The position numbers and the translations under genes were made by a program. From NCBI GenBank assembly GCA_003539375.1, contig DPPH01000052.1:10743-51565 (forward strand): a stretch of 40,823 bases of DNA, in the 5' to 3' direction. This DNA comes from Clostridiales bacterium (GTDB lineage Bacteria > Bacillota > Clostridia > Tissierellales > Dethiosulfatibacteraceae). This document shows, in pieces, positions 1-8,090 of the stretch (within the stretch, counting starts at the first letter, position 1; each line of letters begins with the position of its first letter). Below the pieces are notes generated by a model that was given only the letters and a program-made list of their open reading frames with translations, searched no databases and was not told the DNA's origin.

Positions 1-2
1 GT

Positions 3-191
3 AGACAAATCTTAGGAGCTGTTATAGGAGGATTGCTAATGGGATACGGGGCTAGAATAGCTTTTGGATGTAATATTGGAGCACTATATAGTGGTATTTC
101 CACCCTGTCTTTATCCGGCTGGATTTATGGAATATTTATGTTTTTAGGTGCAGTAATAGGTAGCAAAATGCTTATGAAATTTTTTATATAA
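3..191 (+). CDS. YeeE/YedE family sulfur/selenium transporter, C-terminal fragment (cut by window edge)
   Basis: The last 62 residues of an integral membrane protein run into the left edge of the window, so the N-terminus is missing. The visible part has the segment ARIAFGCNIGALYSG followed by SGWIYGIFMFLGAVIGSKML, which is the typical end of YeeE/YedE (DUF395) proteins. The Cys in the GCNIG motif is one of those used to pass thiosulfate in the characterised member TsuA (family knowledge). A YedE subfamily is linked with selenium metabolism genes, and selU lies 4.6 kb downstream, so sulfur or selenium could be the cargo; the sequence does not decide. The stop codon is only 2 bases from the stop of the convergent glycosyltransferase gene. 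Confidence 0.75.
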   Translation, partial: RQILGAVIGGLLMGYGARIAFGCNIGALYSGISTLSLSGWIYGIFMFLGAVIGSKMLMKFFI

Positions 192-193
192 CT

Positions 194-1750
194 TTAATTT
201 GTAACTTTGTAGATTTTTACATTCCAAACATCCTCATACATATACATGCTTAACCTCATAGCGTAAGGGCTGTCAAATTGATGAATCAATTGACAGTTTT
301 CTTTTATGTATGATTCCATATCTTCGTAGTAGTAGTACAGATTACCATAAATGAAATTCCATACAGGTCTGCTGTTGTATATAAAATCCATTTCTTCTGG
401 ATATATTATATACTCTATGTTATTTTTTTGTATATATTCAGAGAAAGACATATCATTTTCTTTCAAAAAATGCAGATTCCTATAATCATATAAAGTATTA
501 TTGTGGAAATAATACTCAGTATTTAAGTTAGCTAAAACTGTTGATTCATCATCTATGTAATCACCAATATTTTCTAAATAATTTTTGTAATCATTATTTA
601 AATAAGGAATTATACTGAATATTGATATTATAAGTAAAACCAATGATAAAAAAAGTATCAGGATATTTTTATATTTAAAACTTCTTATGTTTTCAGCAAA
701 TAGAATCCAGAAGAATGGAAAAAGAAAAATAATACTGGTTTGATTATATCTTCCAATAACTATGTAAGTAATATTAATAGCCCCAATAATAAAAATTAAC
801 ATTCCTAGAAATCTAAATTTATCCGTGTTTTTCTTAATTAAAAACCTAACAAAACTGATTATATAAATAATTGAGAATAAAAGCAGTTGTAATTTAATAT
901 TAGGGATATAATAGGTTCCACTTACTTGATAGAAAAGCTTAAGATAAAAGTTTTTGATTTCACCTATCCTGTCTGTTGGCTTCGCAAAAACATTAAATTG
1001 ATCTCCAAATTCCTTATAATTTTGGAAAAAATTTGGATCAAAGTACAAATTTAAACCAACAAAAATAGCAGCAAAACTACCGGTAACTATAACATATACT
1101 AGCATAGATTTAAGGGTAGATTTTTTTCCAAATACTATATCGTAGATATACATAGAACCTAACACAGCAGCTATGAATAGACTATTAGGGTGAATTCCTA
1201 TATTTAAACCAGTTATTATACCAAGGACAATAGATTTCTTTAATGAATCTTCATATTTAATATAATAGAAAAAAACGAAAATCATAAAAAAAAGAATTAC
1301 AGCTTCTTGTCTTGCAAAATGTGAAGTATATATGAAGTGTATATCAAAAGCTAAAAGTACTGTAACTAAAAAAGACAGTTTACTAGAATTGAAAATTCTT
1401 AAGGATATTTTATAAATAAAATATAAAGAACCTATACTAAACAAAAGGGATATCAACCTAAAAGCAAATAAATTATATCCGAAAACCATCATAAATAATC
1501 CCTGAATATAATGGAAAAATATTTTTATACTGTGGGGAAATCTTGGAAGTAGGTCAAAAAAAGATTCGGTAACAATAGGAGTACCTTTTTCTATATACAA
1601 TCTTGACAAACCACTTAACCAAGATTCATCAGAATGCATAAAAGGATACTTTGTTAAAAATATAATGTTAAATATAAAATACAATGTTAAAAATAATGCA
1701 ATATATTTTTGGTCGAATTTATTTTTTATTTCTATTAAATATCTTTTCAT
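194..1750 (-). CDS. GT-C fold membrane glycosyltransferase, PMT/ArnT-like (family 39 type)
   Basis: This 518-residue protein has about ten or more hydrophobic segments and a short C-terminal soluble domain. After the first membrane segment there is an acidic loop motif HSDESW (residues 39-44, D41 E42), as found at the catalytic site of polyprenyl-phosphate-sugar dependent GT-C enzymes. A second loop carries HFARQEA, as in the PMT/ArnT group. Such enzymes transfer a sugar from a lipid-phosphate donor to a protein, lipid or glycan on the outer face of the membrane. The acceptor cannot be inferred. The gene is a single unit, convergent with the YedE fragment and divergent from the rhodanese genes. 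The start follows an AGATGG ribosome binding site at 8-9 bases. Confidence 0.65.
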   Translation of the reverse strand: MKRYLIEIKNKFDQKYIALFLTLYFIFNIIFLTKYPFMHSDESWLSGLSRLYIEKGTPIVTESFFDLLPRFPHSIKIFFHYIQGLFMMVFGYNLFAFRLISLLFSIGSLYFIYKISLRIFNSSKLSFLVTVLLAFDIHFIYTSHFARQEAVILFFMIFVFFYYIKYEDSLKKSIVLGIITGLNIGIHPNSLFIAAVLGSMYIYDIVFGKKSTLKSMLVYVIVTGSFAAIFVGLNLYFDPNFFQNYKEFGDQFNVFAKPTDRIGEIKNFYLKLFYQVSGTYYIPNIKLQLLLFSIIYIISFVRFLIKKNTDKFRFLGMLIFIIGAINITYIVIGRYNQTSIIFLFPFFWILFAENIRSFKYKNILILFLSLVLLIISIFSIIPYLNNDYKNYLENIGDYIDDESTVLANLNTEYYFHNNTLYDYRNLHFLKENDMSFSEYIQKNNIEYIIYPEEMDFIYNSRPVWNFIYGNLYYYYEDMESYIKENCQLIHQFDSPYAMRLSMYMYEDVWNVKIYKVTN

Positions 1751-1783
1751 AAAATACCATCTTTCATTTAAATATCAATAAAT

Positions 1784-1880
1784 ATTATACATAAAAATCA
1801 ACAAAAAATAAAGGATATAACCTAATCAAATACAGTATAATAAAAGACGGTATCAAAATGAAAACCTTTTATCATATAAT
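1784..1880. promoter_or_regulatory. Divergent intergenic region with candidate -10 boxes
   Basis: The 183 bases between the leftward glycosyltransferase and the rightward rhodanese gene contain TATAAT-like boxes in both directions: TATAAT on the minus strand at 1784-1789, and TATAAT on the plus strand at 1836-1841 and 1875-1880. No good -35 hexamer is found at standard spacing for any of them, and the DNA is AT-rich, so the assignment is weak. No coding potential is seen here. Confidence 0.3.
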
Positions 1881-1933
1881 ATATTGTGTATTATTTAACA
1901 ATTAATTTCAAAATGAAAGGAATGGAGGTAGAG

Positions 1934-2851
1934 ATGCGAAAAATATCTTTAATATTGATTGCTTCCTTACTTCTAGCGTCAGTAGCTGGTCTAAGTGGTT
2001 GTGCTACATATGATTTCGCTGAAGAAGGGACAGTTATAATTTCACCAAGTGAAGCTTTAGAATTAGTAAAGGAAGAAAATGTAGTACTTATTGATGCTCG
2101 AAACGAAGCTGAATATGAAGCATATCATGTAGAAGGTGCTGTAAATATACCGAGAAGTGCAATAGTTACAGATAAGCCGTATCCAAATATGTTGGCACCA
2201 AAAGTTCGTATTGAAAATGTTATGGGCAATAGTGGTATATCTAATGATACATTAGTAGTTGTTTATGATAATAACAAAAATATGGATGCAGCTAGATTAT
2301 GGTGGACGCTTTTAGTATATGGACATGAAAATGCAAAAATCATAAACGGTGGAGTAAATGCTCTAGCTAAAGATGGAGTTGAATTTGTTCAGGAAGTTCC
2401 TGAAGTAGAAAAAGCTCAATTTACAGCTGAAGAACTTAATACAGATTACATTGCAACAAAAGAAGAAATTGAAGGTTATCTAAACGAACCTCAAGAAGAC
2501 ATTCTACTTTTAGATACAAGAACCCAAGAAGAATATGCAGCGGGAACTATACCAGGGTCAGTACTATATAATTTTGAAAACAATAATTATTCAACTGGAG
2601 CTTTTAAATCTCCAAAAGACATTCAAAATGATTATATTGATATTGGGATAACTCCAGATCAAACAATTGTAATGTTTTGTAAAACTTCTATAAGAGGAGC
2701 CCAATCATTTGCAGCCTTATATAATGCTGGATACAGAAATTTAAAGCTATATGATGGAGCATGGGTAGAATGGAGCGATAGTGATGAAGTGCCAGCTGAA
2801 GAACCAGCTGATACACCAGCACCGCCACCATCATCTTCAGATGGAAGTTGA
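1934..2851 (+). CDS. Exported two-domain rhodanese lipoprotein (thiosulfate sulfurtransferase-like)
   Basis: The protein has 305 residues from the ATG at 1934, which follows the ribosome binding site GGAGGT. An in-frame ATG at 1886 lacks such a site and would put a charged stretch ahead of the signal peptide. The signal peptide ends in the lipobox LSGC (C23), so the mature protein should be anchored outside the membrane. Two rhodanese domains follow, about residues 35-155 and 170-285. The first has no Cys in its active loop (YDNNKN at 111-116). The second has CKTSIRG with C249 as the likely persulfide Cys. This inactive plus active pattern is normal for two-domain thiosulfate or mercaptopyruvate sulfurtransferases. 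The tail is rich in Pro, Glu and Ser. It is probably cotranscribed with the next gene, 51 bases downstream, with no terminator between. Confidence 0.85.
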   Translation: MRKISLILIASLLLASVAGLSGCATYDFAEEGTVIISPSEALELVKEENVVLIDARNEAEYEAYHVEGAVNIPRSAIVTDKPYPNMLAPKVRIENVMGNSGISNDTLVVVYDNNKNMDAARLWWTLLVYGHENAKIINGGVNALAKDGVEFVQEVPEVEKAQFTAEELNTDYIATKEEIEGYLNEPQEDILLLDTRTQEEYAAGTIPGSVLYNFENNNYSTGAFKSPKDIQNDYIDIGITPDQTIVMFCKTSIRGAQSFAALYNAGYRNLKLYDGAWVEWSDSDEVPAEEPADTPAPPPSSSDGS

Positions 2852-2902
2852 TAAATAAATTAAATTTAGGGGTTAAAAATTAAATCAAATAGGAGGATTT
2901 AA

Positions 2903-4726
2903 ATGAACACACTTTTAAAAAGATTTTTAGTATTACTTACTGTAATAGCATTAGTATTTAGTATGGCAGCCTGCTCTCCAAGTGAAGAGCCAGCTGAAGA
3001 ACCAGAACAGGAAGAACCGGCTGAAGAGCCAGAAGAGGAAGAACCAGCTGAAGAGCCAGCTGAAATTGATCCGGCAACAGTTGAAGCTGCTGTAAATAGT
3101 TATTTTTCTGAAATGCCAGAAGATATTTATAAAATTGGACAGGCAGATTTCATAGAAAAAGTAGCTAACGGCGAAGACATGTTTGTTCTCGATATAAGAC
3201 AGGCAGATGCTTATGCTGAGGGACATATAATAGGAGCATATAATGCACCATGGGGCCCGGCAATAGCTGAAAACTTGGATAAATTACCAACGGACAAAAC
3301 TGTTTATGTTTACTGTTATTCAGGACAGACTGCAGGTCAAGCTGTAGCTACATTAAACATGGCTGGTATCGATGCAAAATCAGTAAACTTAGGTTTTAAC
3401 TATGGTATATCAAAAGTAGAAGGATACGAAGATTATATTGAAACTTATGAATATGAATTTGGTCCTGCGATTACAGATATAGATCCATCAATCCAAATGG
3501 CATTGACTGAATATTATGAAGGATTAGCAGATGTAGCAGGAACAACTTATGCAAATTACAAAATAAGTGAAGCAGACCTTAACACACTAATAGAAGAAGG
3601 CGACGACAGCATATATATATTATCTATTAGAGGTGAGGATGCATACAACGAAGGACATATAACTGGAGCTGAGTTACTACCATTTGGTAAAGGAATGCAA
3701 GAAGGATTCGGAGATTTACCAAAAGATAAAACCATCGTAGTATACTGCTACACAGGACAAACAGCAGGTCAAACCGTAGCAGGTCTTAGACTTTTAGGAT
3801 ACGATGCAGTTTCTTTAAATGGTGGTATTGGAATGCCTTCAAATTCACCTTTAGGATGGGTAAATCAAGGTTATCCACTTCATAACCAAGAGGGAACTGA
3901 AAATGTAGTGGAAGATGCAGCAATGGCTTATTTTGCTAACTTATCAGATGACATTAATAAAATTGGACAGGCTGAATTTTTAGAAAAAGTTGAAGCTGGA
4001 GAAGATATGTTTGTTCTTGATATAAGACAGGCAGATGCTTATGCTGAAGGTCACGTAAAAGGCGCTTACAACGCACCTTGGGGCCCTGCAATTGCAGAAA
4101 ATTTAGCAAAAATACCTCAGTTACCATCAGGGACTCCGGTTTATGTATACTGTTATTCAGGACAAACAGCAGGTCAAGCTGTAGCTACATTGAGAGTTGC
4201 AGGTATAGATGCTATATCAGTAAACTTAGGATTTAACTATGGAATAGCAAAAGTTGATGGATATGAAGCATATTTAGAGACAGAAGCTAATGAATTTGGC
4301 GAGGACGTAGCAGAAGTTGATCCAACCATTCAAGCAGCTATTACTGATTACTATGAAGGATTAGCAGATGTGGCTGGAACTACTTATGCAAACTATAAAA
4401 TTAGTGAAGCAGATCTTAATAGCCTAATCGAAGCTGAAGATGATAGCATATATGTGCTGTCAATAAGAAGTCAAAGTGCTTATGATGAAGGACATATACC
4501 TACTGCTGAACTTTTACCATTTGGTAAAGGAATGCAGGAAGGGTTCAGTGACTTACCAAAGGATAAGACTATTGTAGTTTACTGCTATACTGGTCAAACG
4601 GCTGGTCAAACAGTTGGAATATTGAGACTTTTAGGATACGATGCAGTTTCTCTTAACGGTGGAGTTGGAATGGAATCCAATGCACCATTAGGATGGGCAA
4701 ACCAAGGATTTGAATTAGTACAATAA
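2903..4726 (+). CDS. Lipoprotein with four tandem rhodanese domains
   Basis: This 607-residue protein begins with a signal peptide and lipobox MAAC (C24). A Pro/Glu-rich linker (about 26-57) follows, and then four rhodanese domains. Each domain has a catalytic loop Cys: C138 and C417 in CYSGQTAGQ, C282 and C561 in CYTGQTAGQ. Domains 1 and 3 resemble each other closely, as do 2 and 4, with an offset of 276-279 residues, so a two-domain unit was duplicated. The motif LDIRxxDAYxEGHIxGA typical of rhodaneses is in every domain. It should act outside the membrane in persulfide sulfur (or selenium) transfer; substrate and acceptor are unknown. The ribosome binding site AGGAGG lies 8 bases before the ATG. 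It is followed by a strong terminator. Confidence 0.9.
   Translation: MNTLLKRFLVLLTVIALVFSMAACSPSEEPAEEPEQEEPAEEPEEEEPAEEPAEIDPATVEAAVNSYFSEMPEDIYKIGQADFIEKVANGEDMFVLDIRQADAYAEGHIIGAYNAPWGPAIAENLDKLPTDKTVYVYCYSGQTAGQAVATLNMAGIDAKSVNLGFNYGISKVEGYEDYIETYEYEFGPAITDIDPSIQMALTEYYEGLADVAGTTYANYKISEADLNTLIEEGDDSIYILSIRGEDAYNEGHITGAELLPFGKGMQEGFGDLPKDKTIVVYCYTGQTAGQTVAGLRLLGYDAVSLNGGIGMPSNSPLGWVNQGYPLHNQEGTENVVEDAAMAYFANLSDDINKIGQAEFLEKVEAGEDMFVLDIRQADAYAEGHVKGAYNAPWGPAIAENLAKIPQLPSGTPVYVYCYSGQTAGQAVATLRVAGIDAISVNLGFNYGIAKVDGYEAYLETEANEFGEDVAEVDPTIQAAITDYYEGLADVAGTTYANYKISEADLNSLIEAEDDSIYVLSIRSQSAYDEGHIPTAELLPFGKGMQEGFSDLPKDKTIVVYCYTGQTAGQTVGILRLLGYDAVSLNGGVGMESNAPLGWANQGFELVQ
3080..4723 (+). repeat. 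Tandem duplication of an ~0.82-kb coding unit inside the four-rhodanese gene
   Basis: Residues 60-327 (about 3080-3886) align with residues 336-607 (about 3908-4723). Equivalent catalytic Cys codons are 837 bases apart. Some stretches are nearly identical in DNA (around 3190-3220 and 4018-4047), while others differ at many synonymous positions, so the duplication is not very recent. A three-residue insertion (around residues 405-410) is the main length difference. Confidence 0.85.
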
Positions 4727-4742
4727 TTTGAAAAAATAATGG

Positions 4743-4777
4743 AAGGTGGTCTTCAAAGGACCGCCTTTTTTCTTTTT
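4743..4777 (+). terminator. Intrinsic terminator after the rhodanese pair
   Basis: The arms AAGGTGGTC (4743-4751) and GGACCGCCTT (4758-4767) pair with one G-U pair and a short loop. They are followed by a run of T with one interruption (4766-4777). It closes the lipoprotein operon. Confidence 0.85.
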
Positions 4778-4784
4778 GAATATG

Positions 4785-4793
4785 TGGTATAAT
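4785..4793 (+). promoter_or_regulatory. Extended -10 promoter of selU
   Basis: TGGTATAAT (TG-N-TATAAT) lies 22 bases before the selU start, just after the preceding terminator. No clear -35 hexamer is at 17 bases, as is common with extended -10 promoters. The ribosome binding site AGGAGGG follows at 4804-4810. Confidence 0.5.
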
Positions 4794-4814
4794 AATCTAT
4801 TATAGGAGGGAAAA

Positions 4815-5852
4815 ATGCTTATAACTAGACCGTATGAAAAATTAAAAGACAACAGCATATTTATTGATGTAAGAAGTCCTGGAGAGCATAGTTCTGAAAG
4901 GATAATAGATTCTATAAACATCCCATTATTTAATGATGAAGAAAGAAGCCTCATAGGTACTGCATATAAACAGCAAAGTGTTACTGAAGCTAGAAGACTT
5001 GGAGTTGAAATTGTATCCAAAAAACTACCTAATTTTTTTGGAAAAATTAATGAATTAATTGATTCAGAAGATAAGCAGCTTGCGGCATACTGTGCGAGAG
5101 GTGGGTATAGAAGTACTTTTTTTGCTTCTGCATTCTCATCCGTTGGAATGAATATAATAAAAGTAGATGGTGGTTACAAAAAATACAGAAAATATATATA
5201 TGAAAATCTTCCTAAACTTAATGACAAAATGAAATATATAGTGATTCACGGTAATACAGGAGTAGGTAAAACTGAGATACTTAATGAATTAAAAAAAGAA
5301 GGTGAGTATATACTTGATTTTGAAAAGGCAGCAAACCACAGAGGGTCACTACTAGGAGGGATAGGACTAGGAGAACCTAGCAGTCAAAAAAACTTTGAAT
5401 CTAAAATATTTAATTACATGGATAAAGCAAAAGATGATTATATTTTTGTGGAAGCAGAAAGTAGAAGAGTTGGAAGTGCAATGATACCAAAATATATCCA
5501 TGATAAGATGAAATCGGGTATACACATATATGTAGATGCAAGTACTGAGAAAAGAATAGAGATACTAAGGAATGATTATATTCAAAACAAGTTTTGGAAA
5601 GAAGAATCCATAAAAAACATAGATAGATTGAAGAAATATATCTCAAAAGAAAGGATAAAAGAATTAAAAAATAAAGTTGAAAATAACGATTTTGACTATG
5701 TAGCTAAAGAATTAATGATAAATTACTACGATTCAATGTATCAAAATAAGTCTAAAGAATATGACTATGATTTGGAGTTGAAAAACGATAATTCTTATAA
5801 AACTGCTATAGAAATAATTAACTGGAAAAAAGAAAATATTCTTGGCAAATAG
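4815..5852 (+). CDS. mnmH (selU): tRNA 2-selenouridine synthase
   Basis: The 345-residue protein has an N-terminal rhodanese domain (about 1-130) with the family signature CARGGYRS (C93), then a P-loop domain with GNTGVGKT at 146-153. This fusion is diagnostic of SelU/MnmH. The enzyme uses selenophosphate to turn 2-thiouridine at the wobble position of tRNA(Lys, Glu, Gln) into 2-selenouridine via a geranylated intermediate (family knowledge). The length is slightly shorter than the E. coli protein (364). It implies that the organism has selD for selenophosphate, which is not in the window. It is a single gene between its own promoter and the LexA-type promoter of the next operon. The latter overlaps its 3' end. 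Confidence 0.93.
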   Translation: MLITRPYEKLKDNSIFIDVRSPGEHSSERIIDSINIPLFNDEERSLIGTAYKQQSVTEARRLGVEIVSKKLPNFFGKINELIDSEDKQLAAYCARGGYRSTFFASAFSSVGMNIIKVDGGYKKYRKYIYENLPKLNDKMKYIVIHGNTGVGKTEILNELKKEGEYILDFEKAANHRGSLLGGIGLGEPSSQKNFESKIFNYMDKAKDDYIFVEAESRRVGSAMIPKYIHDKMKSGIHIYVDASTEKRIEILRNDYIQNKFWKEESIKNIDRLKKYISKERIKELKNKVENNDFDYVAKELMINYYDSMYQNKSKEYDYDLELKNDNSYKTAIEIINWKKENILGK

Positions 5853-5883
5853 TATTAAAAATGCTATAATAGAACAAACGTTC
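5842..5883 (+). promoter_or_regulatory. LexA-controlled promoter of the radical SAM cassette
   Basis: A -35 box TTGGCA (5842-5847), a 17-base spacer ending in TG-C, and the -10 box TATAAT (5865-5870) form a near-consensus sigma-A promoter. The box GAAC-AAAC-GTTC at 5872-5883 begins one base after the -10. It fits the Gram-positive LexA/DinR consensus GAAC-RNRY-GTTY at every position. It covers the expected transcription start, a position that would block initiation. The promoter lies across the end of selU, so the SOS control applies to the downstream pair only. Confidence 0.8.
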
Positions 5884-5897
5884 TTTATGGTGATAAT

Positions 5898-7127
5898 ATG
5901 GATAATTTAATAACAAAACTTAAAATTTTAGCTGAAGGTGCAAAATATGATGTATCATGCTCATCTAGCGGTGTAGAGAGAAAAAATAAGGGTAAAATTG
6001 GCAGTTCGAGGTCTTTTGGAATATGTCATACATGGTCAAGTGATGGTAGATGTATATCATTACTTAAGGTGTTGATGTCTAACAACTGCATTTATGATTG
6101 TACCTACTGTATTAATAGGGTTAGCAATGATATAAAGAGAGCTTCTTTTTCTCCGGAAGAAATAGCAAAACTAACTTTTGAATTTTATAGGAGAAATTAT
6201 ATTGAAGGTCTTTTTTTGTCTTCGGCAGTAGAAAAAAATCCTGACTACACATCTGAAAATATTTGTAAAGCTCTGGAAATACTTAGGTTTAAATACGGAT
6301 TTTCTGGATATATTCATGTGAAAGGAATTCCTAATACTTCTAAAGATTTAATGAATAAACTAGGATTTTTAGCTGATAGACTAAGTATAAATATAGAATT
6401 ACCAAGTGAAAAGAGTTTAAAACTTTTGGCTCCTCAGAAAAAAACAAAAACTCTACTTCTGCCGATGAGAGATTTAAATAACAAAATAATGGAAAATAGA
6501 GATGAAAGAAGCAGATATAAAAAGGCTAAAAAATTTTTACCTGCAGGACAAACGACCCAGATGATTGTAGGAGCATCTCAGGATAGTGATTATCAACTTT
6601 TAAAGACCAGTCAAATACTATATGATAAGTTTAGTTTAAAAAGAGTTTTTTATTCAGCATATATACCGGTGGTTGAAAACTCACTGCTACCGGCTGTCAA
6701 CACAAAACCTCCTTTAAAAAGAGAGCACAGATTATATCAGGCTGATTGGCTCTTAAGGTTTTATAACTTTAGAGCGGATGAATTACTATCTGAAGAAATT
6801 AGAAATTTCGACTTGGAGTTCGATCCCAAAATCAATTGGGCTTTCAATAACATTGGCCAGTTTCCAAAAGAAATAAACAAGGTATCCTATGACGAGCTTT
6901 TAAGAATACCAGGGATAGGTCCAAAATCAGCAGGAAGAATAGTAAAAGAGAGAAAATTTTTCCCTTTAAACTATGATAATCTAAAAAGAATTGGAGTGGT
7001 ATTGAAAAGAGCAAAATATTTTATAACTTGCAGTGGAAAATACTACGGTGGTATAGATATTAGTCCCGAGTTAATTAAGTACAAATTAGGAGAAATGGAA
7101 AACAGCCGACAGATATCATTTTTTTAA
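5898..7127 (+). CDS. Putative DNA modification/repair radical SAM protein
   Basis: This 409-residue protein has the radical SAM cluster motif CxxxCxxC (C64, C68, C71 in CIYDCTYC) near the N-terminus and a helix-hairpin-helix DNA-binding motif with IPGIGPKSAGRIV at about 336-349. It matches the conserved family annotated as putative DNA modification/repair radical SAM protein (TIGR03916 type), whose reaction is unknown. The motif order, length and partnership with the next gene are as in the family. The next gene starts 9 bases after the stop, with its ribosome binding site AAGGAGG inside the gap and stop region, so the two are translationally close. The LexA-type box upstream is independent evidence for a role in the DNA damage response. 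Confidence 0.87.
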   Translation: MDNLITKLKILAEGAKYDVSCSSSGVERKNKGKIGSSRSFGICHTWSSDGRCISLLKVLMSNNCIYDCTYCINRVSNDIKRASFSPEEIAKLTFEFYRRNYIEGLFLSSAVEKNPDYTSENICKALEILRFKYGFSGYIHVKGIPNTSKDLMNKLGFLADRLSINIELPSEKSLKLLAPQKKTKTLLLPMRDLNNKIMENRDERSRYKKAKKFLPAGQTTQMIVGASQDSDYQLLKTSQILYDKFSLKRVFYSAYIPVVENSLLPAVNTKPPLKREHRLYQADWLLRFYNFRADELLSEEIRNFDLEFDPKINWAFNNIGQFPKEINKVSYDELLRIPGIGPKSAGRIVKERKFFPLNYDNLKRIGVVLKRAKYFITCSGKYYGGIDISPELIKYKLGEMENSRQISFF

Positions 7128-7136
7128 GGAGGTCAA

Positions 7137-7865
7137 ATGGATTATTTATATGATGGTACTTACACAGGATTTATGACTTCTTTATACCTTCATTTTAAAT
7201 ACAGAGAAAGTACAGGTATTTATTCAAAAAAATTCTATCAAGAATCCTTGACATCAAATTATAAAATAGTGAAAACTAATGAAGATTTATCTCAAAAAAT
7301 GGAAGGATTAATAAGGGATAAAATTTCTAGTAGGGCCTTAAAGTTAATTTATTATAGTTTTCTATCAAACGAAGAAAAAAAAGAAATGTTTATTATAAAA
7401 TTTGTAAAATTAGGTTTAATAAAAGGAAATATTACTGGTCTATATTCTCATGAAGATACTTTTCCTCTTCAAAAAATATATGATAAAGTATCTAAAGAAA
7501 AACATAGATTTTTAGGGATAATTAGATTTAAAGATATTAATGGAGTGTTATTTTCAAAATATTCACCAGATCATGATATTACAGAACTTATTATGCCCCA
7601 TTTTTCCGATAGGTATAAAAATGAGAACTTAATAATTTTTGATGAAAAGAGATTAAAAGCTGGTACATATAATAAAAATGAATGGTATCTTTCAAAAATT
7701 GATAAAAGAATTTATGATAAATTCAAAGATGAAGAAGAAATTTATGAAAAAATGTGGAGAGAATATTTTAATTCTATAAGCATAGATGATAGGAAAAACT
7801 TAAAGGCTCAATTTCAATTTGTACCTTATAGGTATAGAAAAAATATTACGGAATTTAATAAATAA
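7137..7865 (+). CDS. Probable DNA metabolism protein, partner of the radical SAM protein
   Basis: The 242-residue protein has no known catalytic motif that I can name. It carries the features of the TIGR03915/DUF4130 family: YLYDGTYTGFM at the start, FLGIIRFKDINGVLFSKYSPDHDI in the middle (about 138-161), PHFSDRY, and a conserved end MWREYFNSI...QFQFVPYRYRKNITEF. In other bacteria this family is always next to the radical SAM gene and is sometimes fused to a uracil-DNA glycosylase-like domain, which points to base repair or modification (family knowledge). It is the last gene of the LexA-controlled pair; a terminator follows. Confidence 0.85.
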   Translation: MDYLYDGTYTGFMTSLYLHFKYRESTGIYSKKFYQESLTSNYKIVKTNEDLSQKMEGLIRDKISSRALKLIYYSFLSNEEKKEMFIIKFVKLGLIKGNITGLYSHEDTFPLQKIYDKVSKEKHRFLGIIRFKDINGVLFSKYSPDHDITELIMPHFSDRYKNENLIIFDEKRLKAGTYNKNEWYLSKIDKRIYDKFKDEEEIYEKMWREYFNSISIDDRKNLKAQFQFVPYRYRKNITEFNK

Positions 7866-7907
7866 TATTTATAATTAATTCTGAATAAAACCTTAATAAA
7901 TAAAGTG

Positions 7908-7945
7908 TACACCTTAAATAAACTTATGAAAGGTGTATTTTTTTT
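7908..7945 (+). terminator. Intrinsic terminator of the radical SAM operon
   Basis: TACACCT (7908-7914) pairs with AGGTGTA (7931-7937) around a 16-base loop and is followed by eight T. The rest of the 225-base gap to pyc holds only the pyc promoter region. Confidence 0.75.
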
Positions 7946-8028
7946 GCGGACACAAGTTTTTAAAATTACACAAAACAGAATTCGAAAAAGTTTACTAAAG
8001 AAAAAATTAAAATAATAAACAAATAAGG

Positions 8029-8062
8029 TTGAAAAATTAATTTAATTTTGCTATGCTATATT
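8029..8062 (+). promoter_or_regulatory. Promoter of pyc
   Basis: TTGAAA at 8029-8034 is a good -35. TATGCT (8052-8057, spacer 17) or the extended -10 TGCTATATT (8054-8062) could serve as -10. The ribosome binding site AGGTGGTG lies at 8075-8082 before the ATG at 8091. Confidence 0.5.
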
Positions 8063-8090
8063 CTAAAGTGAAATAGGTGGTGTAATAATT

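Noticed and set aside
2951..3226. 91-codon minus-strand frame opposite the four-rhodanese gene
   Set aside because: Its Phe/Trp-rich product is simply the reverse of the Glu/Pro-coding linker repeats.
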